Below are positions 1-8,714 of a stretch of 64,000 nt of DNA, piece after piece; the first letter of the stretch is position 1, and the number at the start of each line of letters is the position of its first letter. A model generated the notes under the pieces. It saw only the letters and a program-made list of their open reading frames with translations, had not been told where the DNA came from and ran no database searches. The stretch is from CAIQQQ01 sp040399685 (GTDB lineage: Bacteria > Pseudomonadota > Alphaproteobacteria > Acetobacterales > Acetobacteraceae): NCBI GenBank assembly GCA_040399685.1, contig JBBART010000019.1, forward strand, positions 34,988 through 98,987. The letters run 5' to 3'. The position numbers and the translations under genes are program-made.

Positions 1-404
1 TTGAGGATGAAGTCGGTGATGGTGAGATGCGGGGCCGAGATGAAGCTTTGCACGGCCTTCGGATCAAGCTTGGCCGGGTCTGCGTTCACGCCCGCGCCGG
101 GGGCCACGAAATGGCCGACGGCGAGGCCGATGATCATGGCGAAGGTGGTCAGAACCTCGAAATACACAATCGCCTTCAGGCCGATGCGGCCGACCGAGGC
201 GCTGTTGCTGAGTTTGCCGATGCCGACGACGACGGTGAGAAAGATGATCGGTGCGATCAACATGCGCACCAGCTTCACGAACGCATCGCCCAAGGGCTTC
301 ATCTGCTTGGCGAGATCTGGGTAGAAATGCCCCAGTGCCGCGCCGACGACGACGGCCACCAAAACCTGAAGATAGAGCCATTTAGACGTGCTCGCCGCGC
401 TCAT
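1..404 (-). CDS. dctA: C4-dicarboxylate:cation symporter DctA, N-terminal part (cut by window edge)
   Basis: Inner-membrane secondary transporter of the dicarboxylate/amino acid:cation symporter (SDF) family, which imports succinate, fumarate and malate with cations. Only the first 134 codons lie in the window; the gene runs off base 1. The protein starts MSAASTSKWLYLQVLVAVVV and continues through GHFYP, QMKPLGDAFVKLVRMLIAPI and the PGAGVNADPAKLD segment, all hallmarks of the DctA N-terminus, where TM1-TM3 lie. The ATG at 402-404 is the natural start because the homologous part begins a few residues later. It is transcribed away from the FAH-family gene at 581, leaving a 176-base divergent promoter region. 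The family assignment is firm; substrate is inferred from the DctA-like PGAGxNxDP motif. Confidence 0.9.
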   Translation of the reverse strand, partial: MSAASTSKWLYLQVLVAVVVGAALGHFYPDLAKQMKPLGDAFVKLVRMLIAPIIFLTVVVGIGKLSNSASVGRIGLKAIVYFEVLTTFAMIIGLAVGHFVAPGAGVNADPAKLDPKAVQSFISAPHLTITDFIL

Positions 405-580
405 GTGGCCGTTCCCGTTCGTGCATTACAAATTCGTTGCGCGCGGATATGACAGTTCGAGGCAGGGTTGGCGAGTGCCTATAGCGAGACGTCTTTCCGG
501 CACGGCGCGCCTTGTCTACGGTGTGGCGTGTTTTCATTCTTTCACCGCATTCCCAACGCTTGTTCCCAAGGAGCCTTCGC

Positions 581-1267
581 ATGAGCGCGTATGTCATCTC
601 GCCGCCGCCGATTGTCAGCATTCCCGTGGCTGGCGGCGGTTCGTTTCCTGTGCGGCGGATCTTTTGCGTGGGGCGCAACTATGCCGCCCACGCCCGCGAG
701 ATGGGCCATGACCCGGATCGGGAAGCGCCGTTCTTTTTCTGCAAGCCAGCTGACAGCCTGCTGACCGGTGGGGCGGATATGCCGTATCCGACGATGACCA
801 GCGACATGCATCATGAGATGGAGCTTGTGGTCGGCCTTGCCAGCGGCGGCACTGACATCAGCGAAGAGGATGCGATGTCGCATGTCTGGGGCTATGCCGC
901 GGGCCTGGACATGACGCGCCGGGATATTCAGGCCGATGCGAAGAAGGCCGGCCGGCCGTGGGACATGGCGAAGGGTTTCGATCACTCGGCTCCGATCGGC
1001 CTCATGGTGCCGGCCAGTGCTGTGGCCGATCCGAACAATGGGTTGATCGAATTGAAGGTGAACGGTCAGGTGCGCCAGACCAGCGACCTTTCGTTCATGA
1101 TCTGGTCGATTGCGGAGACGATTGCGTATCTGTCCAAGCTGGTGCGTCTGGAAGCCGGTGACCTGATCTTTACTGGCACGCCCGAGGGTGTTGCCGCCGC
1201 CGGCAAGGGTGATGTGCTGGAAGGTGTTGTTGCCGGGGTTGGTGTGGTCAAGACCACCATCGTCTGA
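581..1267 (+). CDS. Fumarylacetoacetate hydrolase (FAH) family protein
   Basis: Cytosolic metal-dependent hydrolase/decarboxylase of the FAH fold, 228 aa, about the size of single-domain family members such as fumarylpyruvate hydrolases. Family motifs are visible: FCVGRNYAAHAREMG near residue 30, FFFCKPADSLL near 52, HHEMELVVGL (metal-binding acidic residues) near 77, GYAAGLDMTRRD near 106, KGFDHSAPIG near 131 and GDLIFTGTPEGV near 197. The ATG at 581 is chosen because AAGGAG lies 7 bases upstream; upstream in-frame codons do not look coding. The gene stands alone and ends at a strong hairpin facing the chemoreceptor. The exact substrate (fumarylpyruvate, oxaloacetate tautomer, acylpyruvate) cannot be told from sequence. 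Confidence 0.9.
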   Translation: MSAYVISPPPIVSIPVAGGGSFPVRRIFCVGRNYAAHAREMGHDPDREAPFFFCKPADSLLTGGADMPYPTMTSDMHHEMELVVGLASGGTDISEEDAMSHVWGYAAGLDMTRRDIQADAKKAGRPWDMAKGFDHSAPIGLMVPASAVADPNNGLIELKVNGQVRQTSDLSFMIWSIAETIAYLSKLVRLEAGDLIFTGTPEGVAAAGKGDVLEGVVAGVGVVKTTIV

Positions 1268-1276
1268 TCCGACGGG

Positions 1277-1307
1277 ACCGCCTGACGGATTTTGTCCGTC
1301 AGGCGGT
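1277..1307. terminator. Bidirectional hairpin between convergent genes
   Basis: A perfect 13-bp stem (ACCGCCTGACGGA paired with TCCGTCAGGCGGT) closes a five-base loop, TTTTG. It sits in the 51-base gap between the FAH-family gene and the oppositely oriented chemoreceptor gene, so it can terminate both. There is no long T tract on either side, so a Rho-independent role is inferred from position and stem strength. Confidence 0.7.
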
Positions 1308-1318
1308 GGGCTTCGTGT

Positions 1319-2995
1319 TTATGCGGCGCGCAGCGTGGCCAAGAAGTTTTGCACCTCGGCCTCCAGCTCACGCGCATGGGCCTCCACGCCGGTGGCATTG
1401 ACGGAGACATCGGCGGCGCGTGCGCCTGTGCCGTTGATTTCGTCTGAGATTTTGCCGATCACATCCGTTACGGCCACGGTGGCTTCAGCGGCCTGGTTGG
1501 TGTTGCGCGCAATTTCCTGCGTGGCGGCGCCCTGCTGTTCAATGGCTGCGGCGATGGATGTGCCGATCTGGTTCAATTCCAGAATCGTGGTGGAAATGGC
1601 GCGAATATCATCCACCGCCGCACGGGTGGTGGTTTGAATGGCAGTGACCTGGGCTGCGATCTCCTCGGTGGCGCGGCCGGTCTGGCTGGCGAGGATTTTC
1701 ACCTCGGACGCCACCACGGCAAAGCCCTTGCCGGCCTCCCCTGCCCGCGCTGCCTCAATGGTGGCGTTGAGCGCCAGCAGGTTCGTCTGGCTGGCGATGT
1801 TGTTGATGAGACTGACCACCTCGCCGATTTTAACCGCTGCGGCGGCGAGGCCCTTGATTGTCTCGTCCGTGCGCCGCGTGTCTTGCTCGACCTGCTGGGC
1901 GATGACCTGAGAGCGCATCATTTGCCGGCTGATCTCGACAACCGAGCTGCCAAGCTGCTCAGCGGCGGCGGCCACCGTCTGCACGTTGGTGGAGGCCTGC
2001 TCCGCCGCCCCGGCCACGGCGTGGGAACGGTCGCTGGTGTGGCCGACCGCGTTGGACATGTCCGACGCGGCCACGCGCATGTTGCCGGCGGCTGAGGTGA
2101 CGCTGCTGACGATCCGCCCCACCTTGCTCTCCAGCACGGTGGCAAGATCACGGATGGTGGCACGGCTTGCCTGCTCGGTGGCGAGGCGAATGGTTTCGAC
2201 GGAATTGCGCTGGGTCGAGGCTTCCTGCAGGCGGGTTTGCAACAGGTCCAGGCCGCGCGCGATCCGGCCGGTTTCGTTGCGGCGATCGGTGTAGGGAATG
2301 GTGGATGCGATGTTGCCGTCCGAAAGGCCGTCCATCACCTTGCACAGTGCCTGAAGTGGCCGCGAGAGGCCGCGCCCGAGAATGACGCAGATGCCTATGG
2401 CCAAGGTCAGAATGGCGGCCGCGACAAGGCTGATCTGGATGATGCGCTCCTGCACCGTGGCATCGATGTCATCAACGGCGACGGAGGTCTGCACCACCCA
2501 TTCCCACGGGGCATACACGGCCGCGTAGCCGCGCTTGGTGGTCTCGATGGTGCTGTTGGCGCGCGGCGAGGTGGCTGTGAACATGCCGTCCCCCAATCGG
2601 GCGGCGTTGATCAGGGCCTGCACCGGCTTGCCGCCATGCGAGTCTGCCGCCTCCCACCGGTTTCGGCCTTCATTCGCAGCGTTCCAATGCACCAAGGTGG
2701 TACCGTCAAACTTGTAGGCGCCGAAATACTCGCTGCCGCTCCAGCGCATGGAACGAAGGGCGTCCGCCGCTGCGATTTTTGCCTGGTCCAGCGGCATTGT
2801 CCCGGCCACTGCCTGGGCGTTGAAGCTGGCCACGAGCGCCACCGCGCTCTCCACCTGGTCGTGCAGTTTGTGATCGCGCTCGGCCACGATCGTGCTCCGC
2901 AGACCAACAATCTCGGCGGCCATCACCACGCCGAACGCGATCGTCAACGTGAGCAGGATCAGCATCAGCCGCTGAAAAATCGTGATGTGTTTCAC
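1319..2995 (-). CDS. Methyl-accepting chemotaxis protein with Cache sensor
   Basis: Transmembrane chemoreceptor, 558 aa, signalling to CheA/CheW. TM1 lies at about residues 9-30 (LMLILLTLTIAFGVVMAAEI), followed by a periplasmic single-Cache domain (about 35-185; the W-S-x-x-YF-type GSEYFGAYKFDG segment near 85 is typical of sCache_2). TM2 lies at about 190-212, then a HAMP linker (GRGLSRPL onward) and a long MA signalling helix pair. The hairpin tip is intact (ARAGEAGKGFAVVASEVK). No C-terminal CheR/CheB pentapeptide is visible; the protein ends LATLRAA. It is a lone gene with no che genes nearby, so it presumably feeds a chemotaxis pathway encoded elsewhere. The ligand is unknown; sCache_2 receptors often bind small carboxylates. 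Confidence 0.95.
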   Translation of the reverse strand: MKHITIFQRLMLILLTLTIAFGVVMAAEIVGLRSTIVAERDHKLHDQVESAVALVASFNAQAVAGTMPLDQAKIAAADALRSMRWSGSEYFGAYKFDGTTLVHWNAANEGRNRWEAADSHGGKPVQALINAARLGDGMFTATSPRANSTIETTKRGYAAVYAPWEWVVQTSVAVDDIDATVQERIIQISLVAAAILTLAIGICVILGRGLSRPLQALCKVMDGLSDGNIASTIPYTDRRNETGRIARGLDLLQTRLQEASTQRNSVETIRLATEQASRATIRDLATVLESKVGRIVSSVTSAAGNMRVAASDMSNAVGHTSDRSHAVAGAAEQASTNVQTVAAAAEQLGSSVVEISRQMMRSQVIAQQVEQDTRRTDETIKGLAAAAVKIGEVVSLINNIASQTNLLALNATIEAARAGEAGKGFAVVASEVKILASQTGRATEEIAAQVTAIQTTTRAAVDDIRAISTTILELNQIGTSIAAAIEQQGAATQEIARNTNQAAEATVAVTDVIGKISDEINGTGARAADVSVNATGVEAHARELEAEVQNFLATLRAA

Positions 2996-3086
2996 GGGGG
3001 CTATCCAATTGCAAAAATCGACCGGCGGACTGCAAGGTCCGGCCTTTGATATGCGAATTGTATGAACGCTCGCTTAACGGCGGCGA

Positions 3087-3800
3087 TCAGCCGCCCAGGT
3101 AGGCGGCCGCCACAGCTGGATTTTCAGCAATTTCAGAGGCGGGGCCGGACAGGACGATGGCGCCGTTTTCCAGCACATAGGCGTCGTCCGCCACTTCCAG
3201 CGCGGCGGAGGCGTTCTGTTCGACCAGCAGGATGGTGATGCCCTCGCGCTTGAGGTCGGTGATGATGGCGAATATTTCGTCCACGAACAGCGGGGCCAGG
3301 CCCATGCTGGGCTCGTCCAGCAGCAGCACGCGCGGGTTGCCCATCAGGGCGCGGCCGAGGGCCAGCATCTGCTGTTCGCCGCCGGACATGCTGCCGGCGA
3401 GTTGGCCCAGGCGTTCGCGCAGGCGGGGGAAGCGGTGCAGCACGCCGTCCTTGCGGCGTTCGATCTCGGCGCGGTCCGACACCAGCCAGGCGCCGAGGGT
3501 GAGGTTTTCGGCGACGGTGAGTTCGGCGAAGATCTGGCGGCCTTCGGGGACCTGGAGCAGGCCGAGGGCGGCGATGCGGTGGGGGCGCAGGCCGGAGATT
3601 TCCACGCCGTCCAGCTTGATGGAGCCGGAGCGCGGGCGGAGCAGGCCGGAGAGAGCGCGCATGGTGCTGGTTTTGCCGGCGCCGTTGGCGCCGATCAGGC
3701 ACACGACGCGGCCGGCTTGGACCGAGATGTCGATGCCGCGCACGGCTTCGGTGCGGCCGTAGGCGACCGTGAGGCCGTGGATTTCGAGGGTGCTAGCCAT
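3087..3800 (-). CDS. livF: Branched-chain amino acid ABC transporter ATP-binding protein LivF
   Basis: Second ATPase of a HAAT-type (branched-chain/hydrophobic amino acid) ABC importer, 237 aa, the normal LivF length. The Walker A is GANGAGKT (about residues 38-45), the signature SGGEQQ, the Walker B LLLDEPSMGLAP, and the H-loop is replaced by the LivF-typical LLVEQNA. It is the last gene of the livJHMGF operon: its start overlaps the livG stop by 8 bases, implying translational coupling. LivF pairs with LivG to energise the LivHM permease. The substrate may be leucine/isoleucine/valine or another hydrophobic or amide compound; the ATPase sequence does not decide this. Confidence 0.95.
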   Translation of the reverse strand: MASTLEIHGLTVAYGRTEAVRGIDISVQAGRVVCLIGANGAGKTSTMRALSGLLRPRSGSIKLDGVEISGLRPHRIAALGLLQVPEGRQIFAELTVAENLTLGAWLVSDRAEIERRKDGVLHRFPRLRERLGQLAGSMSGGEQQMLALGRALMGNPRVLLLDEPSMGLAPLFVDEIFAIITDLKREGITILLVEQNASAALEVADDAYVLENGAIVLSGPASEIAENPAVAAAYLGG

Positions 3801-4581
3801 GTTGGGCCTGTAGTTTTGCGGCGAGGCGGGCGCCGAGATAGGCCTCGACCACCGCGGGTTCGCGGCGCACGGCGGCGGGGGAGCCGGTGAAGATCTGGCG
3901 GCCGAAATTCAGCACGGTGACGGTGTCGCTGAGGCCCATGACGAAGCCCATGTCGTGTTCCACCAGCAGGACCGTGGTGCCAACGGAGGCAATTTTGCGT
4001 ACCAGTTCGGCCAGGGCCACGGTTTCGGCCGGGTTCATGCCGGCGGCTGGCTCGTCCAGCAGCAGCAGGCGGGGCTGCTGGGCCATGGCGCGGGCGATTT
4101 CCAGGCGGCGTTGGTCGCCATAGGCGAGGCTGCTGGCGGGGTCGTCGGCGCGGGCGGAGAGGCCGACGAGGTCGAGGGCGGCGCGGGCGCTGTCGATGGC
4201 GCGGCGTTCCTCGGCGCGGAAGCTGGGGAGGCGGGCGATGACGGCGAGCAGGCTGGCATGCAGGGTGGTGTGCAGGCCGGTGAGCACGTTTTCCAGCACC
4301 GTCATCGCGCCGAAGATGCGGATGTTCTGGAAGGTGCGGGCCATGCCGAGGGCCGCACGCTGATGCGGCTGCAGGGCGGTGATGGTGGTGCCATCCAGCG
4401 CGATGGCGCCTTCGCTGGGCACGACGAGGCCGGACAGCAGGTTGAACAGCGTGGTTTTGCCCGCGCCGTTGGGGCCGATGACGGCGTGAACGCCACCTTT
4501 GGGGATGACCAGATCGACGTGATCGACGGCGACGAGGCCGGAATAGCGGCGGGTGAGGCCGGTGGTTTGAAGAAGGGTCAT
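3793..4581 (-). CDS. livG: Branched-chain amino acid ABC transporter ATP-binding protein LivG
   Basis: First ATPase of the HAAT importer, 262 aa. The Walker A is GPNGAGKT, the LivG-specific insertion ARTFQNIRIFGAMTVLENV follows, then the signature LAYGDQRRLEIARA (the degenerate C-loop usual in LivG), Walker B LLLDEPAAGMNPAE and switch histidine VEHDMGFVM. The start ATG at 4579-4581 was chosen because MTLLQTTGLTRRYSGLVAVD is the standard N-terminus and overlaps the livM stop by four bases (ATGA); the frame is open further upstream but translates to arginine-rich shadow sequence inside livM. It ends by overlapping livF by 8 bases. Confidence 0.95.
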   Translation of the reverse strand: MTLLQTTGLTRRYSGLVAVDHVDLVIPKGGVHAVIGPNGAGKTTLFNLLSGLVVPSEGAIALDGTTITALQPHQRAALGMARTFQNIRIFGAMTVLENVLTGLHTTLHASLLAVIARLPSFRAEERRAIDSARAALDLVGLSARADDPASSLAYGDQRRLEIARAMAQQPRLLLLDEPAAGMNPAETVALAELVRKIASVGTTVLLVEHDMGFVMGLSDTVTVLNFGRQIFTGSPAAVRREPAVVEAYLGARLAAKLQAQHG

Positions 4582-5426
4582 GCCGCGCGCCGCCCCATGC
4601 GCCAGCCGAGCAATCCGCGGGGGAGGAACAGCACCGCCAGGACGATGATCATGCCGTTCAGGGCCAGGCGGATTTCTGGGAGGTCGCGCATCAGTTCGGG
4701 CAGCAGGGTGAGGAACCATGCGCCGGCGACGGGGGCGATGGGGGTGCCGATGCCGCCGAGCAGGGCGAAGGCGAGGATGGTGACGGCCGGTTCGAAGCCG
4801 TATTCGTTGGGGCCGATGAAGCTGGAGACGTGGGCGGACAATGCGCCGGCGATGCCCGCGAGGACGGCGGAGGCAACCAGCGCGCAAAGCTGGTAGCGGG
4901 CGACGTTGACGCCCATGACCGAGGCGGCGATTGAATCCTCGCGGATGGCCTCCATGGCGCGGCCGATGCCGCTGCGGCCGACCAGCCAGAGGGCGGTGAT
5001 GGCGGCGGCGAGGAGGCCGTAGATCATCCAGGTTTCGGCACTTTCGGGGATGCCGTTCAGGCCGAGGGCGCCGCCGAGCATGTCCACGTTCAGGTAGACG
5101 GCGCGCAGGACCTCGCCGAGGCCGATGGTGGCGATGGCGAGGTAGACGCCTGAAAGTCTGAGTGTGGGGACGCCGATGGCCAGGGCGAAGGCGACCGGGA
5201 CGATGCAGCTCGCGGGCAGGACGACGAGGAAGGGCAGTTTCAGCTTCAGCGTCATGAGGGCGGAGGAATAGGCGCCGAGGCCCATGAAGGCGGCCTGGCC
5301 GAGCGAGAGTTGGCCGACGGCCAGCACCACATACATGGACAGGGCCAGCAGGCCGTTGACGCCGAGGGCGTGGACCAGGTTCTGGTAGGTCCAGAGGAAG
5401 TCATCGAGCCAGGGGGGGATTGTCAT
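4578..5426 (-). CDS. livM: Branched-chain amino acid ABC transporter permease LivM
   Basis: Inner-membrane permease, 282 aa, with about eight to nine hydrophobic segments. LivM hallmarks are LSLGQAAFMGLGAYSSALM near residue 40, a GVPTLRLSGVYLAIATIGLGE block near 85-110, the coupling segment GRSGIGRAMEAIREDSIAA near 170, and a GGIGTPIAPVAGAW motif before the last helices. It overlaps livH upstream and livG downstream by 4 bases each, so the five-gene operon is translated as a coupled unit. At 282 aa it is on the short side for LivM, which often exceeds 300 aa, but all core helices are present. Confidence 0.94.
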   Translation of the reverse strand: MTIPPWLDDFLWTYQNLVHALGVNGLLALSMYVVLAVGQLSLGQAAFMGLGAYSSALMTLKLKLPFLVVLPASCIVPVAFALAIGVPTLRLSGVYLAIATIGLGEVLRAVYLNVDMLGGALGLNGIPESAETWMIYGLLAAAITALWLVGRSGIGRAMEAIREDSIAASVMGVNVARYQLCALVASAVLAGIAGALSAHVSSFIGPNEYGFEPAVTILAFALLGGIGTPIAPVAGAWFLTLLPELMRDLPEIRLALNGMIIVLAVLFLPRGLLGWRMGRRAA

Positions 5427-6304
5427 GCGCGTCTCACCACTGCGCGGCCGAACAGGCCTTGGGGGCGGGTCCAGAGGACGGCCACGAGGATGGCGAAGGC
5501 GACGGCCTCCTTCAGGCCGGAGGAGACGTAGCCGGCGGTGAGGACTTCAACCACGCCGAGGGCGACGCCGGCCACGAGGGCGCCGCGAATGTCGCCGAGG
5601 CCGCCGACGATGATGACCACGAAGCCGCGCAACATCATCGACTCGCCCATGTAAGGGTGGATGGCGTTGAAATTCAGGCCGATCAGCACGCCGCCGGCGC
5701 CGGCGAGGCTACCGGAGAGGAGGGAGACCAAGGCGGTGGCGCGGGCGGTGTTGATGCCCATGAGGCCGGCGGCGTCTGGGCGTTCGGCCATGGCGCGGAT
5801 GGCAAGGCCCAGGCGGGTGCCGCGCATGAGGGCCAGAAGGAGGCCCACCAGGATGATGGTGGAGCCGAGGATGAGAAGTTGGGCGGTGGTGACGCGCAGG
5901 CCGGCGATGACGAAGGCGTCCGCACTGACCAGGCCGGGCGGCAGGCGGCGGATGTCTGGGCCAAGCAGGGCCGTCATGCCGGAATAGAGCGCCAGGACGG
6001 CGCCGAGGGTGACCATCAGGGAGTCGAGTTCGGCGGTGGGGCGGTGGCGCAGACGGGTCAGCAGCAGCCAGTCGATCACCACCGCCATCATGCCGGCGCC
6101 GATGGCGGCCAAAGGGAGTGCCAGCCAGATGTCCAGGCCCAGGCTTTTCGTCAGCCACAGCGACAGGAAGGCGCCGGCTGAGAAGTAGAAGCCATAGGTG
6201 AGGTTGATCACGCGCAGCACGCCGAACATCAGCGTGAAGCCGAGGGCGAACAGGGCATAGGTGGCGCCCAAAAGGACGCCGTTGACGAGCTGCTGGGCGA
6301 GCAT
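5423..6304 (-). CDS. livH: Branched-chain amino acid ABC transporter permease LivH
   Basis: Inner-membrane permease, 293 aa, partner of LivM. It begins MLAQQLVNGVLLGATYALFA, the canonical LivH N-terminus, which places the start at 6304; the frame stays open 21 codons upstream, but that stretch falls in the terminator-like hairpin after livJ. Other marks are FTLMFGVLRVINLTYGFYF, the RGTRLGLAIRAMAERPDAA coupling loop, GINTARATA and a C-terminal GGLGDIRGALVAGVALGV block. No good Shine-Dalgarno precedes 6304. It heads the livHMGF block and overlaps livM by 4 bases. Confidence 0.94.
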   Translation of the reverse strand: MLAQQLVNGVLLGATYALFALGFTLMFGVLRVINLTYGFYFSAGAFLSLWLTKSLGLDIWLALPLAAIGAGMMAVVIDWLLLTRLRHRPTAELDSLMVTLGAVLALYSGMTALLGPDIRRLPPGLVSADAFVIAGLRVTTAQLLILGSTIILVGLLLALMRGTRLGLAIRAMAERPDAAGLMGINTARATALVSLLSGSLAGAGGVLIGLNFNAIHPYMGESMMLRGFVVIIVGGLGDIRGALVAGVALGVVEVLTAGYVSSGLKEAVAFAILVAVLWTRPQGLFGRAVVRRA

Positions 6305-6318
6305 CGTTCGGGACCACT

Positions 6319-6357
6319 CAAAAACAATAAGCCCGCGCAACAAACTGTCGCGCGGGC
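6319..6357 (-). terminator. Intrinsic terminator/attenuator between livJ and livH
   Basis: Read on the minus strand, an 8-bp GC stem (GCCCGCGC/GCGCGGGC, bases 6331-6338 and 6350-6357) with an 11-base loop is followed directly by TTATTGTTTTT. It lies just downstream of livJ and just before the livH start. A leaky terminator here would let the abundant binding protein be made in excess over the membrane components, a common arrangement in binding-protein operons. The structure is seen; its leakiness is inferred. Confidence 0.75.
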
Positions 6358-6394
6358 CGCATGTCATAGATCATTCAAGATTGGGGGGGAAGGC

Positions 6395-7507
6395 TCAGTC
6401 GAGGATGGTGAACTTCCCGCCACGCATGACAAGCACCACCACACCGGCCGCCGTGGCCGGGCTGCGCTGGTCGTTGAATTGGAACGGACCCATGACGCCG
6501 GTAAAGTCGGTTTTGGTCAGGGCTTCGCGGATTTTCTCGGGGGTGGCCTCGCCGGCGCGGTCGATGGCGGCGGCCATGATTTTCATGGCGTCATAGGCCT
6601 GGGCAGCGAACTGGTCCGGGGTTTTGCCGTTGTTGCGAGCCTGGAAGGCGGCGACGAAGGCTTCGTTGCCGTCGGCCTTCTTGGCGATGAACCATGGCGA
6701 GCCGACGATGAGGCCGTCGGCGGCGGGGCCGGCGATGTCGCCGAGCTTGGGCGAGTTGGCGCCGTTGCCGCCGATGAACAGGGTTTCCTTGCCGAAGCCG
6801 AGCTGGCGGGCTTGCAGCAGGACGCCGGAGGTGGGTTCGACCAAAGCGGAGATGCCGATGGCGTCTGGCTTCAGGCCTTTGATCTTGGTGAGCTGGGCGG
6901 AGAAGTCGGTGTCTTTCTGGCCGAAGCTTTCGATGGTGAGGATGTTCAGGCCGGCCTTTTCGGCGGCGGCCTTCATCACGTCGAAGCCGGATTTCGAGAA
7001 GGCGTCGTCGTTGGCATACATCAGGGCGATGGTTTTGACGCCGCGGGCCTGGGCCGCCTTGAGGGTGACGGGGATGACGTCGCTCTCGGGCAGCGAGGTG
7101 CGGAAGATGTAGGGCCCGATGTCGGTGATGCCGGCGGCGGTGGTGGAGGTGCCGAGGGTGGGGATCTTGCGCTCGTTGGTGACGGGGCCGACGGCGAACA
7201 TCTCGTTGGACAATGTCGGCCCGATGATGGCGATGACCTTGTCGCGGCCGATCAGCTTGCGGGCGGCGTTGATGGCCTGGTCCTTGTTGGCGGCGCTGTC
7301 TTCGACGGTGAGCTGGATCTTGCGGCCGCCGAGCACACCTTTGACGTTGATCTCGTCCAGCGCCAGTTCGAGGCCGCCGCGGATGGCCACGCCGTAGGCG
7401 GCGTTCGGGCCGCTGAGGATTTCGATGGCGCCGATTTGGACAGGCTGGGCTTGCGCCAGCGCCGGCATGGCGGCGAGCATGGCGATGGCGAAGGTCCTGC
7501 GCAGCAT
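6395..7507 (-). CDS. livJ: Branched-chain amino acid ABC transporter substrate-binding protein
   Basis: Periplasmic type I solute-binding protein (Peripla_BP_6), 370 aa. It has a Sec signal peptide MLRRTFAIAMLAAMPALAQA with probable cleavage after AQA, then QPVQIGAIEILSGPNAAYGV, the usual ligand-lobe opening. Further marks are GRDKVIAIIGPTLSNEMFAV, TLGTSTTAAGITDIGPYIFR and LMYANDDAFSKSGFDV, all standard for this family. It is the first gene of livJHMGF, separated from livH by the hairpin at 6319-6357, and is divergent from exonuclease III, sharing a 104-base promoter region. Exact ligand is unknown; members of this family bind branched-chain amino acids, amides, urea or aromatic acids. Confidence 0.93.
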   Translation of the reverse strand: MLRRTFAIAMLAAMPALAQAQPVQIGAIEILSGPNAAYGVAIRGGLELALDEINVKGVLGGRKIQLTVEDSAANKDQAINAARKLIGRDKVIAIIGPTLSNEMFAVGPVTNERKIPTLGTSTTAAGITDIGPYIFRTSLPESDVIPVTLKAAQARGVKTIALMYANDDAFSKSGFDVMKAAAEKAGLNILTIESFGQKDTDFSAQLTKIKGLKPDAIGISALVEPTSGVLLQARQLGFGKETLFIGGNGANSPKLGDIAGPAADGLIVGSPWFIAKKADGNEAFVAAFQARNNGKTPDQFAAQAYDAMKIMAAAIDRAGEATPEKIREALTKTDFTGVMGPFQFNDQRSPATAAGVVVLVMRGGKFTILD

Positions 7508-7611
7508 TTGGTGTCTCTCCCGGGATTCGATTGGCCGAAAGCTAGTCCATCGCGCCGCGCCGTCAAGCAGACCCCTTGTCAGATGCGGGCTGACGGGCGA
7601 TCCATTGGGGT

Positions 7612-8412
7612 ATGACCCAATCCTTGCGCATCGCCACCTGGAACATCAATTCGCTGCGGCTGCGGCTGCCGTTGCTGGACGGGCTGATTGCCGGGTTGAA
7701 CCCGGATGTGATCTGCCTGCAGGAAACCAAGGTTCCGGACGAGTTGTTCCCGCATGCCCCCCTGCCCGATCTTGGCTATCCGCATTACGTGCGGGCCGGG
7801 ATGAAGGGGTATAATGGGGTGGCCATTTTGTCGCGGCTGCCGCTGACGCATGTGACCACGACGCCGGATTGGTGTGGGCGGGGGGATTGCCGGCATATCG
7901 CGGCCGAGGTGGCCACGCCGTCTGGGCCGGTGACGGTGCATAATTTCTATGTGCCGGCGGGGGGCGATGTGGCCGACCGGGATGTGAACGAGAAGTTTGG
8001 GCACAAGCTGGATTTCGTGGCGGAGGCGACGGCCTGGTTTCGGGCCAATCCGCCCAGGCGGAGTGTGCTGGTGGGGGATTTGAACATCGCGCCGTTGGAG
8101 CATGATGTTTGGAGCCACAAGCAGTTGTTGGGCGTGGTGAGCCATACGCCGGTGGAGACCGACGGGTTGCTGGCGTGGCAGCGTGAGGGGTTTGTGGATG
8201 CGGTGCGGATGTTCGTGCCGGATTCGGAGAAGCTTTATACGTGGTGGTCGTATCGGAACAAGGATTGGCGGGCGTCCAATCGGGGGCGGCGGTTGGATCA
8301 TGTTTGGACCACGCCGGATTTGACGCCGACCGGGTTTACGATTTTGACGGAGGCGCGGGATTGGCAGCAGACATCGGATCATGTGCCGGTTTGTGTGGCA
8401 ATGGAGGTTTAG
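7612..8412 (+). CDS. xth: Exodeoxyribonuclease III
   Basis: Mg-dependent AP endonuclease and 3'-5' exonuclease of base excision repair, 266 aa, the usual family size. Catalytic motifs of the EEP fold are intact: TWNINSLRLRLP (metal-site Asn), CLQETKVPDELFP (metal-binding Glu), NFYVPAGGD, GDLNIAPLEHDVW (catalytic Asp/Asn), RRLDHVWTT and the terminal SDHVPVCV with the catalytic His. The start ATG at 7612 is 104 bases from the divergent livJ start. A decayed second copy of residues about 160-210 of this gene lies about 1.4 kb downstream (see 9460-9640). Confidence 0.96.
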   Translation: MTQSLRIATWNINSLRLRLPLLDGLIAGLNPDVICLQETKVPDELFPHAPLPDLGYPHYVRAGMKGYNGVAILSRLPLTHVTTTPDWCGRGDCRHIAAEVATPSGPVTVHNFYVPAGGDVADRDVNEKFGHKLDFVAEATAWFRANPPRRSVLVGDLNIAPLEHDVWSHKQLLGVVSHTPVETDGLLAWQREGFVDAVRMFVPDSEKLYTWWSYRNKDWRASNRGRRLDHVWTTPDLTPTGFTILTEARDWQQTSDHVPVCVAMEV

Positions 8413-8714
8413 GCTTCTTCTTTTGATCCAGAGAAGCACAAAGCGTTTTATTATTAAGGGGCGGTCTTTGGAATGGGCGAACGCCGCCGGCAGGCGGGGG
8501 GAATAGACAGATAGCGTGACTCGCACACCATGGTGAACCTCCGAAGGGGATTTCGGCGCATGCGATGGCACTCCCTGAAACGAGATAACGCGTTTTGTTA
8601 ACCATTTTTTAGTTTTTGCGATTGAGAGCGTTACGATTTTTTTGTAGCAGGGAAGATCTGGCGTCGCTCGCAAAAGTTCGTCGCTTTTTCGGGGACTATT
8701 GAAAGGTCAACTGT
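8413..8714. other. Intergenic region, long leader of the PEP-CTERM gene
   Basis: No convincing gene was found. Just after xth, bases 8413-8450 (GCTTCTTCTTTTGATCC... AGAAGC then CAAAG) faintly resemble one arm of the 120-bp paired-hairpin element described elsewhere, but are too diverged to call. The stretch nearest the next gene is AT-richer and T-tract containing (8600-8645), fitting a promoter region, but no clear -35/-10 pair could be assigned. Confidence 0.4.
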
